Shown: positions 9,302 through 17,563, counted from the first letter of the stretch. The stretch is DNA of 37,797 nucleotides from a virus (IMGVR_UViG_3300032562_000089:1-37797); one strand, 5' to 3'. Made by a program: numbers and translations. The notes: generated by a model not told the origin, from the letters alone.

Positions 9302-9331
9302 AGCCGCGCCCACGTAGCGCGGCTTTTTCTT
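9302..9331 (+). terminator. Rho-independent terminator after the ejection genes
   Basis: A perfect 8-bp stem (AGCCGCGC / GCGCGGCT) with a 7-nt loop is followed by TTTTTCTT. It separates the head/ejection operon from the tail-fibre cluster. The GAGG ribosome site of the next gene lies just after the T-tract. Confidence 0.85.
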
Positions 9332-9340
9332 GAGGACAGC

Positions 9341-10312
9341 ATGGCCGGTTCAATCACCTTAAGCATGTCGCAGCAGTTCAACAGCAACGGCAAGCCGTTG
9401 ATCGGCGGCAAAGTCTACTTCTACGCCGCCAATACTACCGCGCCGCAGAACGCCTACAAAGACGTTGGTCTGACGCTTCCCCATCCCAATCCATTGCCGT
9501 TGGTTGGCGCTGGCCGCGTCCCGGAATTTTACCTCGCGGATGGAAATATCCACTTCCGGCTTGTGGATTCGACCGGCGTAGTCCAGTGGGAATCGCAGAA
9601 CGCGCTTGTGATCGGGCCGTCGTCCGGGAGCGGTGGCGGTGGAACGTCGGTCGATCCAAATGCGATTTTCATGACCGGAGATGTTCTGTGGGCGGAAGTC
9701 CAAGGCACGCGCGCCGGGTGGGTGCGTGATAACGGCCTGACGATTGGCTCTGCTGTCAGCGGCGCGGGCGAGCGCGCCAATGCGGACTGCCAGGCGCTAT
9801 TCACCTACGGCTGGACGGCAGGATGGGCCGTGGTTGGCGGCAAGGGCGCGTCGGCGGCGGCGGATTGGTCTGGCAATAAGCAGATCACGCTTCCGGACAA
9901 GCGCGGATATTCCCCCGGCGGCCTCGACGACATGGGGAACACGGCGGCCGGGCGGCTGACGAGCGTACCGTTTGCGACAGGAAATTCGACGACGGCGGGG
10001 GCGCTGTGCGGCGAATCTATCCACTTGCTCTCAAAGAGTGAGGTTCCCGCATTGTCGTTCTCTGGAACGACCGGGAACGATTCCCCCGATCACGTACACG
10101 GCGCCCCAGGGGGAGGGTCGGCGGGCTTCCTAACAAACACTGGCGGAAGCCTGACAACGCAGACCGGAGGGGGCGGCGGGAACCTGCCAAATACACTTGG
10201 TGCCAGCGTCAGGCATCAGCACTCGTTCTCCGGGACAACGACTGACGGCGGCGGCGGATCGCACAACAACACCGGCCTGCGCGTCCTCGGCACCTTCTTC
10301 CGGAAATTGTGA
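9341..10312 (+). CDS. Tail fibre with virion-binding N-terminus, collar-like domain and HxH tip
   Basis: The 323-aa protein has three parts. Residues about 1-90 (MAGSITLSMSQQFNSNGKPL, GGKVYFYAANTTAPQNAY) resemble in layout the beta-rich head-binding domain of P22-type tailspikes. Residues about 110-210 (GWVRDNGLTIGSAVSGAGER, ITLPDKRGYSPGGLDDMG) match the phage tail-collar pattern. The end contains two HxH motifs (SPDHVHG and VRHQHSFSG) among glycine-rich loops. In T4-type fibre tips, HxH histidines bind a metal along a trimer axis. It likely mediates host contact. The gene starts a new cluster after a terminator, with GAGG upstream of ATG. Confidence 0.75.
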   Translation: MAGSITLSMSQQFNSNGKPLIGGKVYFYAANTTAPQNAYKDVGLTLPHPNPLPLVGAGRVPEFYLADGNIHFRLVDSTGVVQWESQNALVIGPSSGSGGGGTSVDPNAIFMTGDVLWAEVQGTRAGWVRDNGLTIGSAVSGAGERANADCQALFTYGWTAGWAVVGGKGASAAADWSGNKQITLPDKRGYSPGGLDDMGNTAAGRLTSVPFATGNSTTAGALCGESIHLLSKSEVPALSFSGTTGNDSPDHVHGAPGGGSAGFLTNTGGSLTTQTGGGGGNLPNTLGASVRHQHSFSGTTTDGGGGSHNNTGLRVLGTFFRKL

Positions 10313-10318
10313 GGCGCG

Positions 10319-10672
10319 ATGTACTTCAACGGCACGCTTGATCCGGTCACTAATCAGGAAGATTGGTCCTACGTTATCGAGATTGACGACGCCGATACGG
10401 ATGAACCAATCGACCTTACCGGCGCCGCCATGTCGCTCAACGTCCGCGACACGCAATATCGCGCCGTCGTCATCTCCGGGTCTATCGCGGACGGGACGCT
10501 TTCCGTCATTGATACCGGTGTCGTTCAAATCCGAGTTCCATCAACGAAGATGCAAACGCTTGTCCCGACCGTCTACGACGTTGGCTTGGTCATCTCCATG
10601 AACGGGTCGGTACAGCAACTTATTGTCGGTCGCCTTCCCGTCCAAGACGGAGTTGGGGTTAACCTGCCATGA
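10319..10672 (+). CDS. Tail-fibre-cluster protein, beta-rich (117 aa)
   Basis: A 117-aa protein of alternating beta-strand pattern (WSYVIEIDDADTDEPIDLTG, AAMSLNVRDTQYRAVVISGS, VGLVISMNGSVQQLIVGRLP). The layout of a short Ig-like or baseplate-like beta domain (intended input followed by ...DLTGAxxxLxVR...) occurs in small proteins adjoining tail-fibre genes in many temperate phages. It overlaps the following large fibre by 4 nt, suggesting that the two are made together. It could be the connector that docks the fibre to the tail hub. No residue-level evidence for enzymatic activity is seen. Confidence 0.65.
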   Translation: MYFNGTLDPVTNQEDWSYVIEIDDADTDEPIDLTGAAMSLNVRDTQYRAVVISGSIADGTLSVIDTGVVQIRVPSTKMQTLVPTVYDVGLVISMNGSVQQLIVGRLPVQDGVGVNLP

Positions 10673-12933
10673 CAACTGCAAATCTCAAGCTTCGCGCGCC
10701 CGTCCCGTTCCCGGCCAATGTCGTCGGGGCTGGCGGCATCCTCGTGAGCAAGGCGAACGGTACTTGGACGATTGAGCCTGATTTCAGCCAACTTGCTACA
10801 GTCCTGCCGGCTGCCGTTACTGACCCAACGACCAAAGATGTATGGATCTGGGATCCCGTCAGTGGCGAATACAACGTCCTGACGTTGGCCGGTCTTGGGG
10901 ATGCGCTATTTCTCCTGACCTCGACCACATCGCTGGCGATTGGAACAGGATCGAAGACGTTCACGACGCAATCCGGCAAGGATATCGGCGTCGGGTCGTT
11001 CGTGATGGCCTATTCCGCGTCGGGGGCAAGCAACTTCATGCTCGGCCAGGTGACGGCCTACAGCGGAACGACGCTGACGGTTAGCGTTGTCAACACGGGG
11101 GGAGGGGGGACCAAAACCGACTGGAATATCCGCGTATCATCCCCGGCAGGTTCGCAGGGCGTGTCCTCGGGACATCCATACTTGTGGTCTACCAATACGG
11201 CGTCGTCCGATCCGACCTCCGGAACGATCAAGGCGAACAACGCCACTCTGTCGAGTGCGACCGCGCTATACATTTCCGAAACGGATAATAGCGGCAACGG
11301 CATTGCGGCGGTTATCGCGGCATGGGGGGCGTCTAGCTCAACCAACAAATCACTCGTCAAACTTTACAACCCGGTGACGCCGCAGAACTTCGCCACGTTC
11401 TACGTGACGGCGGCGGCGACCGACAACGGGACGTGGGACGCTCTCACCGCGTCGTATGTTGCCTCCGGGGGGTCGTTCTCGAATGGCGATCTGCTTTACG
11501 TCAGCGCTTCGGTCGTTGGCGACAAAGGCAGCACGGGAAACACCGGCAACACGGGACCGGGATACACGGCGACCAGCACCACATCAGTTACTACGGCCGG
11601 AAGCGGCAGCATCTCCCTGACGACGCAGGCGGGGCTTGCCTATACGGCAGGCGCTCGGGTTAGGGCTACATCCGCCGGAACATCTGAATGGATGGAGGGC
11701 ATTGTCACGTCCTACAGCGGGACGACGCTGGTCTTTACCGCCGATCTGAATAGCGGCACCGGAACCCATGCAGATTGGAATATCAATCTGTCCGGCCAGC
11801 GCGGCGCGACGGGATCGACCGGCAGCACGGGATCGACAGGATCGACCGGCGCGACGGGGGCAACAGGAATCAGCGCAGGCCTGTTCTACAACTTCGACAC
11901 TTCGACCACGATGGCGGCTCCTGCAAGCGGCGGCGTCCGGTTCAACAATGCGGCATTTGCCAGTGTCACCGCGATTGCTATCAACGTCCTATCTGGAGAC
12001 ACGGGAAACCCAGACGTTACCGCGACAATCGACACATGGGACGATTCTTCCACGACCGCGCATCGCGGCAACCTGATCGTTCGCAAGGTCACGGCTCCGC
12101 AGAACTATGCGATCTACGATATCACGTCGGCCAATACCAATAACACCGGCTGGCGGCAGATCAACGTTGCTGCCATCAGTTCCAGCGGGTCGTTCTCTGC
12201 GGCAGACCAGTTGACGGTGCAATGGGCGCGTACCGGCGATGCCGGTGCCGGCAGCGTCTCGGGCACAGCGAACCAGTTGGCATATCTGAGTGGAACTACG
12301 GCAGTCGGATCGCTCGGGGCGATGACGGACGGCCAGCTTGTAGTCGGCAAGACCGGATCGGCGCCGCAGATCGTTTCTACCTCTGGCCCGGTGGCTATTT
12401 CCAACACTGGCGTCACCTCCATCGCCAATACCTCGATCACCAATGCGATGATCGCGGCGACGACGATTGATCTCACCGCGAAAGTGACGGGCGTTCTGCC
12501 AACCGCGAACGGCGGCAGCGGGCCGTATTTTGCCGTTTCCGGCCCATCAGCGGCGCGCACCTACACGTTCCCCGACAGCAACCAGACGGTTATTACGGCG
12601 GCTGCGACCGCGACGATCAGCAAGGGCTTCACGCTGACGCCGAACGCCATCGGCACGGTGTCGAGCGGCACAACGACGCCCGACCCGACCAACGGGAATT
12701 ACCAGTATTACACGAACAACGGCGCGCACACGCTCGCGGCATATACGACGACCGATCACGCGATGGACATCCTAGTGACGAACGGAGCTAGCGCGGGCGC
12801 TATCACATTCTCCGGGTTCACGGTCGGATCTAGCACAGGTGACGCACTGACGACGACGAATACGAATAAGTTCATCCTCTCGATCCGTCGCATCAACGGC
12901 GTTTCGACATACACGATCAAGGCGCTGCAATGA
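10669..12933 (+). CDS. Collagen-like tail fibre with duplicated modules (754 aa)
   Basis: A long fibre protein. Gly-X-Thr collagen-like repeats occur at about 11517-11560 (GDKGSTGNTGNTGPG) and 11803-11871 (GATGSTGSTG...). Around them two beta modules are duplicated. Module A (...TFTTQSGKDIGVGSFVMAYS, YSGTTLTVSV, TDWNIRVS) recurs as a diverged copy at 11577-11802 (YSGTTLVFTA, ADWNINLS). Module B (about 11184-11520, PQNFATFYVTA) recurs at 11883-12243 (PQNYAIYDITS). The C-terminus is a repetitive beta segment ending in IRRINGVSTYTIKALQ. Collagen-like and beta-helical segments are typical of trimeric phage fibres. It overlaps both neighbouring genes by 4 nt. Confidence 0.82.
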   Translation: MTTANLKLRAPVPFPANVVGAGGILVSKANGTWTIEPDFSQLATVLPAAVTDPTTKDVWIWDPVSGEYNVLTLAGLGDALFLLTSTTSLAIGTGSKTFTTQSGKDIGVGSFVMAYSASGASNFMLGQVTAYSGTTLTVSVVNTGGGGTKTDWNIRVSSPAGSQGVSSGHPYLWSTNTASSDPTSGTIKANNATLSSATALYISETDNSGNGIAAVIAAWGASSSTNKSLVKLYNPVTPQNFATFYVTAAATDNGTWDALTASYVASGGSFSNGDLLYVSASVVGDKGSTGNTGNTGPGYTATSTTSVTTAGSGSISLTTQAGLAYTAGARVRATSAGTSEWMEGIVTSYSGTTLVFTADLNSGTGTHADWNINLSGQRGATGSTGSTGSTGSTGATGATGISAGLFYNFDTSTTMAAPASGGVRFNNAAFASVTAIAINVLSGDTGNPDVTATIDTWDDSSTTAHRGNLIVRKVTAPQNYAIYDITSANTNNTGWRQINVAAISSSGSFSAADQLTVQWARTGDAGAGSVSGTANQLAYLSGTTAVGSLGAMTDGQLVVGKTGSAPQIVSTSGPVAISNTGVTSIANTSITNAMIAATTIDLTAKVTGVLPTANGGSGPYFAVSGPSAARTYTFPDSNQTVITAAATATISKGFTLTPNAIGTVSSGTTTPDPTNGNYQYYTNNGAHTLAAYTTTDHAMDILVTNGASAGAITFSGFTVGSSTGDALTTTNTNKFILSIRRINGVSTYTIKALQ

Positions 12934-14222
12934 TCATCCTCCCAGAACGCAATGCGCCGCGCGGCAAGGTGCTGCTTCCGCAGCGCCCGCGCGAATGGCG
13001 AGCGCCATCGCAGCGTCGCGCCGTCTACGGCATCGAAGACCAGACACGTTGGCGGCTCACCGCACGGCTGCATGACGGCGCGATTGTGTGGCGCGGGTGG
13101 TTCGATGATCGCGAGGACGCCGATGCATTCCTGTTCGCCGTGGTCGATGGCTCTCTGCCGTATCAGCGCGAATTGTGGGATATCCCGACCGACACTTGGA
13201 TGCCGGGATGCGGCTACGGCAACGTCGGGTGGCGTCCAGACCTCGGCGAAGCGCTGTCCTATGACTTTGCCATACAGGTGTTTCTAACATCCCCCACTGG
13301 CAGCAACCAGACCTACACCGTGCCAGCGGATTGGAACAACGCCGCCAACACCATCGAGACGATAGGCGGCGGCGGTGGAGGTTCTGCCGGCAGCGGGTCA
13401 TCGTATCACGGGGGCGGCGGCGCAGGCGGGGCATATTCAAAGACCACCAACCTCGCCTTGTCGGGCACGGCAACCTACCAGATCGGCGTCCTGGGATCTG
13501 CGGGGACATCCGGCGCGGCCGGCGGGACCGGCGGCGACAGTTGGTTCAACGGGACGACGCTAGGCGGGTCTTCTGTGGGGGCGAAGGGCGCGGCCGGCGG
13601 CACGATAGGTGGGGGCAACTGGACCGTCCCTGGCGCAGATAGTGCGTCTGGTATCGGGTCAACGAAATATTCTGGCGGGGGGACCACTAACAACGCAGGC
13701 GGCGGCGCCGGCGGTGGCGGCGGCGGCGCTGGGGGACCTAATGGGATAGGCGCTGCTTGCGGCACCACCCCTGGCGGTAACAATAACGCATCTGGCGGAG
13801 GTGGGTCTGGTGGTGGAACAGCCGGTGGCAATGTAATGGCAGGTACCACTGGGACCAACGGGGGAAATAACTTTAGCGGGAGCGGAGGCGGCTCTGGTGG
13901 AGTTTCGGCAGCAGGTGGGCCGGGCTCAAACGGAGGCGGAGGCGGAGGCGCAGGCTCTGGCGCTAACGCTGGCGGCGCTGGCGGCGCTGGCGTCGAATGG
14001 GATGCTTCTCATGGTGCTGGCGGCGGTGCCGGTGGCGGCGGTGGTTCATCTGGCAGCGGCGGAGGCCTCGGCGGGACAGCGGGAAACTATGGCGGCGGCG
14101 GCGGCGGTGGTGGTTACTTCGCCGGTGTCAATGGTGGCGCTGGCGCGCAGGGCATCGTCGCGATCACCTACACTCCGCTGGTTAAAGCATCTAGCGGCAA
14201 TATGCCCATGCTTGGAATGTGA
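12930..14222 (+). CDS. Glycine-rich receptor-binding tail protein (430 aa)
   Basis: Residues 1-125 form an ordinary beta-rich domain with many Arg/Trp (WRLTARLHDGAIVWRGWFDD, ELWDIPTDTWMPGCGYGNVG). From about 13360 to 14150 the protein is a long glycine-rich region of GGGG/GAGG runs broken by Ser, Asn and Ala, starting NTIETIGGGGGG. Phage tip adhesins and 'glycine-rich domain' fibre proteins use such stretches, which can pack as polyglycine-II helices as in the T4-like S16 adhesin. It ends with a strand ...GIVAITYTPL and a short tail. Its place at the end of the fibre cluster fits the outermost receptor-binding part. The start overlaps the preceding stop. Confidence 0.75.
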   Translation: MIILPERNAPRGKVLLPQRPREWRAPSQRRAVYGIEDQTRWRLTARLHDGAIVWRGWFDDREDADAFLFAVVDGSLPYQRELWDIPTDTWMPGCGYGNVGWRPDLGEALSYDFAIQVFLTSPTGSNQTYTVPADWNNAANTIETIGGGGGGSAGSGSSYHGGGGAGGAYSKTTNLALSGTATYQIGVLGSAGTSGAAGGTGGDSWFNGTTLGGSSVGAKGAAGGTIGGGNWTVPGADSASGIGSTKYSGGGTTNNAGGGAGGGGGGAGGPNGIGAACGTTPGGNNNASGGGGSGGGTAGGNVMAGTTGTNGGNNFSGSGGGSGGVSAAGGPGSNGGGGGGAGSGANAGGAGGAGVEWDASHGAGGGAGGGGGSSGSGGGLGGTAGNYGGGGGGGGYFAGVNGGAGAQGIVAITYTPLVKASSGNMPMLGM

Positions 14223-14228
14223 GGGAAA

Positions 14229-14756
14229 ATGGAACAAATCGGATATTCGCTGATCGACGCGCAAGGCGTCGAGATTCAATCGTGGGGCAACGCTCCCGGT
14301 CAATGCGCTGGCATTCCGGATATGGTCGTCCTGCCGAACGGCGATCACGTTCATTGTCCCGCGCCCGGGACGTTGCAGGACTGGCGTCTCGTGCCGCGAG
14401 CACTGGTGACCGGCTCGCCTGCCGCCATTGTGTTCGACGGAACCCAGATCGTCGTCACCCGTCCGGCGCCGGTACCGGAAATAATCAGCGACCGACAGTT
14501 CTTCCAGCAGCTTGCGATCGAGGGGCTGATCACGCATGCGGAGGCGCTCGCCGCGGTCCGGACCGGCGACATCCCGGCGGCGATGGCGGCGTTCATCACG
14601 TCGCTGTCGTCCGATCAGCAATTCGCCGCCGAAATGCTGCTGTGCGGCGCGACACAATTCCTGCGGCATCATCCTGTGACAATCGCGCTCGGCGTTGGTC
14701 TGAGCAAGACCAGCGACGAAATGGACGCAATCTGGACTGCCGCCGCGGCGCTCTAA
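14229..14756 (+). CDS. Possible tail-fibre assembly/accessory protein (175 aa)
   Basis: A 175-aa protein. The first half is beta-rich (YSLIDAQGVEIQSWGNAPGQ, VVLPNGDHVHCPAPGTLQ) and the second half helical (SDRQFFQQLAIEGLITHAEA, then AAVRTGDIPAAMAAFITSL). The segment from DRQFFQQLA resembles small proteins found after fibre genes in Hyphomicrobiales phages, some of which are annotated as assembly factors. It begins 6 nt after the glycine-rich adhesin, with GAGGGAAA upstream, and precedes the endolysin. A chaperone or cap role for the adhesin is only a suggestion; no family is recognised with certainty. Confidence 0.6.
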   Translation: MEQIGYSLIDAQGVEIQSWGNAPGQCAGIPDMVVLPNGDHVHCPAPGTLQDWRLVPRALVTGSPAAIVFDGTQIVVTRPAPVPEIISDRQFFQQLAIEGLITHAEALAAVRTGDIPAAMAAFITSLSSDQQFAAEMLLCGATQFLRHHPVTIALGVGLSKTSDEMDAIWTAAAAL

Positions 14757-14766
14757 GAGGTCTTAG

Positions 14767-15966
14767 ATGTTCCCTGACAAAGTCACCTTTGCGCTGATCG
14801 CGGCTGCCAAGGCCAACGGGATCGAGCCGGCCGCGCTCTGCGCTCTGGTCGAGGTCGAGACCGGCGGAAAGCTTTTCGAGGCGGACGGCCGCACGCCGCA
14901 GTTCCTGTATGAGCGGCATGTGGCGTTTCGCGAGGCGGCGAAGGTGTCGGCGCCGGTGCTCGCCGCGTTCAAGTCCGCCGGCCTCGCCATCCCGCATTGG
15001 GACAAGGCGACGCAGTACCGCGACCAGCGGACCTCCGCGCAACGCCTCGATCTGATCGCGCGGGCGAGGGCGGTGCATGAGGAAACCGCCTTGCGCTCGG
15101 CGTCGTGGGGCCTCGGGCAGACCATGGGCAATCTCGCCCAGGCGCTCGGGTTCGCCTCGGCGCGGGAAATGGTCGCGCATCAGGCCGGCTCGATCGACGG
15201 CCAGATCGATTGCATGGTGCGCGAGCTGCGCCGCTCGCACCTGATCGAGCCCATGAACGCATGCGACTGGTCGCACGTCGCGCGTCTCTACAACGGGCCG
15301 GGATATGCGGCGAACCGCTACGACACGCGGCTGGCCGATGCGTTCAAGCGATGGATGCGCCGGCTCGACACGATGGCTGCCGCACCGCGCGAGGTTCCGC
15401 CCGAGCAGTCGCTATCGGTCGACGAGGTCCGCGATATCCAAGGCTGGCTGCGCGCTAACGGCTATCCGCAAGTCGGCCTGCCGGACGGCCATTGGGGCGC
15501 CAGCACCATCGGGGCCGTCTCGGCATTCCAGGCGCACGAGGGCTTGCCGGTCACCGGCCACTATGATCAGGCGACCCGGGACGCGCTCACCACCGCGGAG
15601 GCCCGGCCGGTCTTGCGCGAACGGGGCGATGCCGACGCCGGCGACTTGAAAGAAGCCGGATCGACGACGATCGAGCACGCCGACCATGTCACCGCCATGG
15701 GGAGCCTGTTGAAGTGGCTCGGGATCGGCGGCGCGGCCTCGGCCGGCGCCGACAATTCGGGCGCGCTCGACAAGGTCAAATCCGGCGTCGATCAGCTCGG
15801 CGCGCTCCGCGACCTGTTCGGCACCGTGTCGGACCTCGCCGGATGGGCGGTGGCGCATTGGTGGATCTTCGCCCTTGGCGCCGGGGTCTTCATCGCCGCC
15901 AAGGCTTCCAAGATCATCGCGGCGCGGGTCGACGATCACCGGACCGGCGTCCACGCCGGGCCATAG
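14767..15966 (+). CDS. Endolysin: N-acetylmuramidase + peptidoglycan-binding domain + membrane helix
   Basis: The 399-aa protein begins with an N-acetylmuramidase domain of the DUF3380 type (about 1-190). It has VEVETGGKLFEADG with candidate catalytic Glu29/31, FLYERHVAF, and SWGLGQTMG at 113-121. A peptidoglycan-binding domain follows (about 217-275: DEVRDIQGWLRANGY, GHWGASTIGAVSAFQ, GLPVTGHYDQATRDAL). The C-terminus has a predicted membrane helix (WAVAHWWIFALGAGVFIAA, about 359-378) and a short basic tail. It cleaves host peptidoglycan at lysis. A C-terminal membrane segment on an endolysin is unusual and might tether it or give holin-like behaviour. It leads directly into the Rz-like gene. 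Confidence 0.88.
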   Translation: MFPDKVTFALIAAAKANGIEPAALCALVEVETGGKLFEADGRTPQFLYERHVAFREAAKVSAPVLAAFKSAGLAIPHWDKATQYRDQRTSAQRLDLIARARAVHEETALRSASWGLGQTMGNLAQALGFASAREMVAHQAGSIDGQIDCMVRELRRSHLIEPMNACDWSHVARLYNGPGYAANRYDTRLADAFKRWMRRLDTMAAAPREVPPEQSLSVDEVRDIQGWLRANGYPQVGLPDGHWGASTIGAVSAFQAHEGLPVTGHYDQATRDALTTAEARPVLRERGDADAGDLKEAGSTTIEHADHVTAMGSLLKWLGIGGAASAGADNSGALDKVKSGVDQLGALRDLFGTVSDLAGWAVAHWWIFALGAGVFIAAKASKIIAARVDDHRTGVHAGP

Positions 15967-15975
15967 GGAGGGAAC

Positions 15976-16482
15976 ATGCTGAAACTTCTGTCGTGGCTTG
16001 TCCCCGGCGGCGGCGTCGTCGCGGCCGGCGCCTCGGTGTTCTCGGCGGTGGTCACGTTCTTTTCGACGCCGTTCGGCCGATGGGTCGGGATAGCGCTGAT
16101 CGGCGCCGGCCTCTATCTGGTCGGCGACGTTCACCGGGCGGTGCTCGATCGCGCCAAGTACCGGGCGGAATGGACGGCGGCCGTGAAGCAGGCCGACGAG
16201 GCGCGGGCCGCGCGGGACGCGGAAATCAAGCAACAGATAACGGCGGACGCGGAACAGCGTATCGCCGCGATTGCGCGTGAGACCGAACAACTCCAATCGA
16301 AGGTCGCCGACTATGAACGCACGCTATCGACTGCCAACGCCGGTGCTTGCCGCGCTACTGATGACGACGCTCGGCGGCTGCGCGAACTCTGGAACGCTCC
16401 CGAGCCCGCTGCGGGCGGATCCGCCGGCCGCGTGCGAGGCTATTTTACGCGAGGTCGCGCCGCCCCAGGTCAGGGCCGGTGA
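15976..16482 (+). CDS. Inner-membrane spanin, Rz-like (168 aa)
   Basis: Two hydrophobic segments lie at the N-terminus (about 4-30 and 37-56, the latter GRWVGIALIGAGLYLVGDV). They are followed by a charged coiled coil (about 65-115, AEWTAAVKQADEARAARDAE) as expected of an i-spanin. The gene fully contains the start of an Rz1-type lipoprotein in another frame, the classical Rz/Rz1 arrangement. Typical Rz proteins have one N-terminal membrane helix; the extra one is odd. A strong ribosome site GGGAGGGAAC precedes the ATG. It fuses inner and outer membranes with Rz1 at the last stage of lysis. Confidence 0.75.
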   Translation: MLKLLSWLVPGGGVVAAGASVFSAVVTFFSTPFGRWVGIALIGAGLYLVGDVHRAVLDRAKYRAEWTAAVKQADEARAARDAEIKQQITADAEQRIAAIARETEQLQSKVADYERTLSTANAGACRATDDDARRLRELWNAPEPAAGGSAGRVRGYFTRGRAAPGQGR

Positions 16483-16597
16483 CGATATCCGCGTGGTGAC
16501 GGCCAAGGGCGCCGTGACGATCCGGACGGCCAACAGCCGAATCCGGGCCGGGCGCGAGTGCGTCGCCGGCCAGCGCCAGGCCTACGGGGCTCGATAG
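16313..16597 (+). CDS. Outer-membrane spanin lipoprotein, Rz1-like (94 aa)
   Basis: A frame nested in the Rz-like gene. From the ATG at 16313 the product starts MNARYRLPTPVLAALLMTTLGGC, giving a basic start, a hydrophobic h-region and a lipobox LGGC with Cys23. The mature part has a short proline-containing stretch (TLPSPLRADPPAACE). An upstream in-frame start (16271) would give a longer N-terminus that does not fit a signal peptide. The C-terminal domain (IRVVTAKGAVTIRTANSRIR) is longer than in minimal Rz1. It extends 115 nt beyond the Rz stop and ends just before the next gene. Confidence 0.8.
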   Translation: MNARYRLPTPVLAALLMTTLGGCANSGTLPSPLRADPPAACEAILREVAPPQVRAGDDIRVVTAKGAVTIRTANSRIRAGRECVAGQRQAYGAR

Positions 16598-16599
16598 GC

Positions 16600-16983
16600 G
16601 TGTCGGCCATGCTCACCCGGGGCGAGGTCGCCTTAATCGCCGAGGAAGCCGCCGACAAGGCGGTGGCCAAGACCCTCCTGACCTTCGGAATCGACGCCGA
16701 CAACCCGATCCGGGCGCAGTCCGATTTCGCGGTTTTGCGGGAGGTCGGGCGGCTCGCCATGAACGCCGAGTTCCGCAAGGATCTTGAGCACGCCCGGAAA
16801 TGGCGGCTCGAAATGGAAGCCGAGGACGGCGCCGCCCGGGTCCTGGCCGACGCCAAGCGCCGCATGCTGGCGGCCGAACAAATCCGCGCCAAAAGCCTCC
16901 TGACGCTGGTTGGAATCGTCGTGGCGGCAGCAGCCGGCGCCCTCTGGCTCGGACTTCAAGACCTTCTCGCCCGCGGCCATTGA
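16600..16983 (+). CDS. C-terminally anchored membrane protein of the lysis cassette (127 aa)
   Basis: The frame opens 2 nt after the Rz1 stop with GTG at 16600 (alternative ATG at 16609). The product is a soluble helical region (AEEAADKAVAKTLLTFGID, then EFRKDLEHARKWRLEMEAED) followed by one C-terminal membrane helix (KSLLTLVGIVVAAAAGALWL). The lysis location makes a holin- or antiholin-like role possible, but a single C-terminal helix with a long N-terminal domain is not a classical holin. Similar proteins beside spanins occur in Hyphomicrobiales prophages without known function. The gene ends 25 nt before the secreted transglycosylase start. Confidence 0.65.
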   Translation: MSAMLTRGEVALIAEEAADKAVAKTLLTFGIDADNPIRAQSDFAVLREVGRLAMNAEFRKDLEHARKWRLEMEAEDGAARVLADAKRRMLAAEQIRAKSLLTLVGIVVAAAAGALWLGLQDLLARGH

Positions 16984-17008
16984 GCCGCTTTTTCAGAAAG
17001 GACCGACT

Positions 17009-17542
17009 ATGATTCTACAGCTTTTGGCCGCGGTCGCGTTCGCGTGCGCGCTCGCCTTCCCGGCCCTGGCGGACACGTTCAAGCCCGGGGGCGTTTCCTG
17101 TGATGCTCGGTATCCGCAGACGTGCGACGTGCGCGGCTGGCACCCCGAGCGCCGGCCGTCGGCGGGGCGCGCGGTCGACGGCGCCCTGCGCGCCATGGTG
17201 ACGGCGGCCGCCTACGCGGCCGGCGTGCCGGGGGCCCTGGCGCACGCCGTCGTGAAGGTGGAAAGCGGCTACCGGCCCGATCTTCGAGGTGCCGCCGGCG
17301 AATGGGGCCTCGGGCAGATCAAATGCCAGACCGCCCGCGGCGTCGGCTTCGCCGGTGGCTGCGGCGAGCTTGCACGGCCCGAGGTGAACTTGCGCTATTC
17401 GATGGCGTACCTGCGCCTGGCGCTCGACAAGGGCGGGCGTAGCTGCGCCGGCCTGTCGCTCTACAATCGCGGCATCGGCGGCCATCCCCGGTGCACCGCG
17501 TACGGTAGACGGGTGCTCGCCTCCGCTTCCGGCTCGGGGTGA
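17009..17542 (+). CDS. Secreted lytic transglycosylase, SLT family (177 aa)
   Basis: The chosen ATG at 17009 has AGAAAGGA at the right distance and gives a clean Sec signal peptide (MILQLLAAVAFACALAFPAL, cleavage after ALA at 21). An in-frame upstream start would destroy it. The SLT core is VVKVESGYRPDLRG with catalytic Glu85, GEWGLGQIK at 97-105 and LYNRGIGGHPRC near the end. Cysteines at 31, 39, 106, 115 and later could form disulfides in the periplasm. It cleaves glycan strands with 1,6-anhydro product formation. It is the last + gene before the terminator and the third cell-wall enzyme in this genome. Confidence 0.85.
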   Translation: MILQLLAAVAFACALAFPALADTFKPGGVSCDARYPQTCDVRGWHPERRPSAGRAVDGALRAMVTAAAYAAGVPGALAHAVVKVESGYRPDLRGAAGEWGLGQIKCQTARGVGFAGGCGELARPEVNLRYSMAYLRLALDKGGRSCAGLSLYNRGIGGHPRCTAYGRRVLASASGSG

Positions 17543-17555
17543 CATTGCGCGAGGC

Positions 17556-17563
17556 GTTTAAAC
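17556..17563. repeat. GTTTAAAC site 1 (GCGTTTAAAC)
   Basis: An 8-bp palindrome between the transglycosylase stop and the terminator, in the only non-coding context among the five copies. It sits 14 nt after the stop and beside the 3' end of the integrase gene. Confidence 0.5.
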
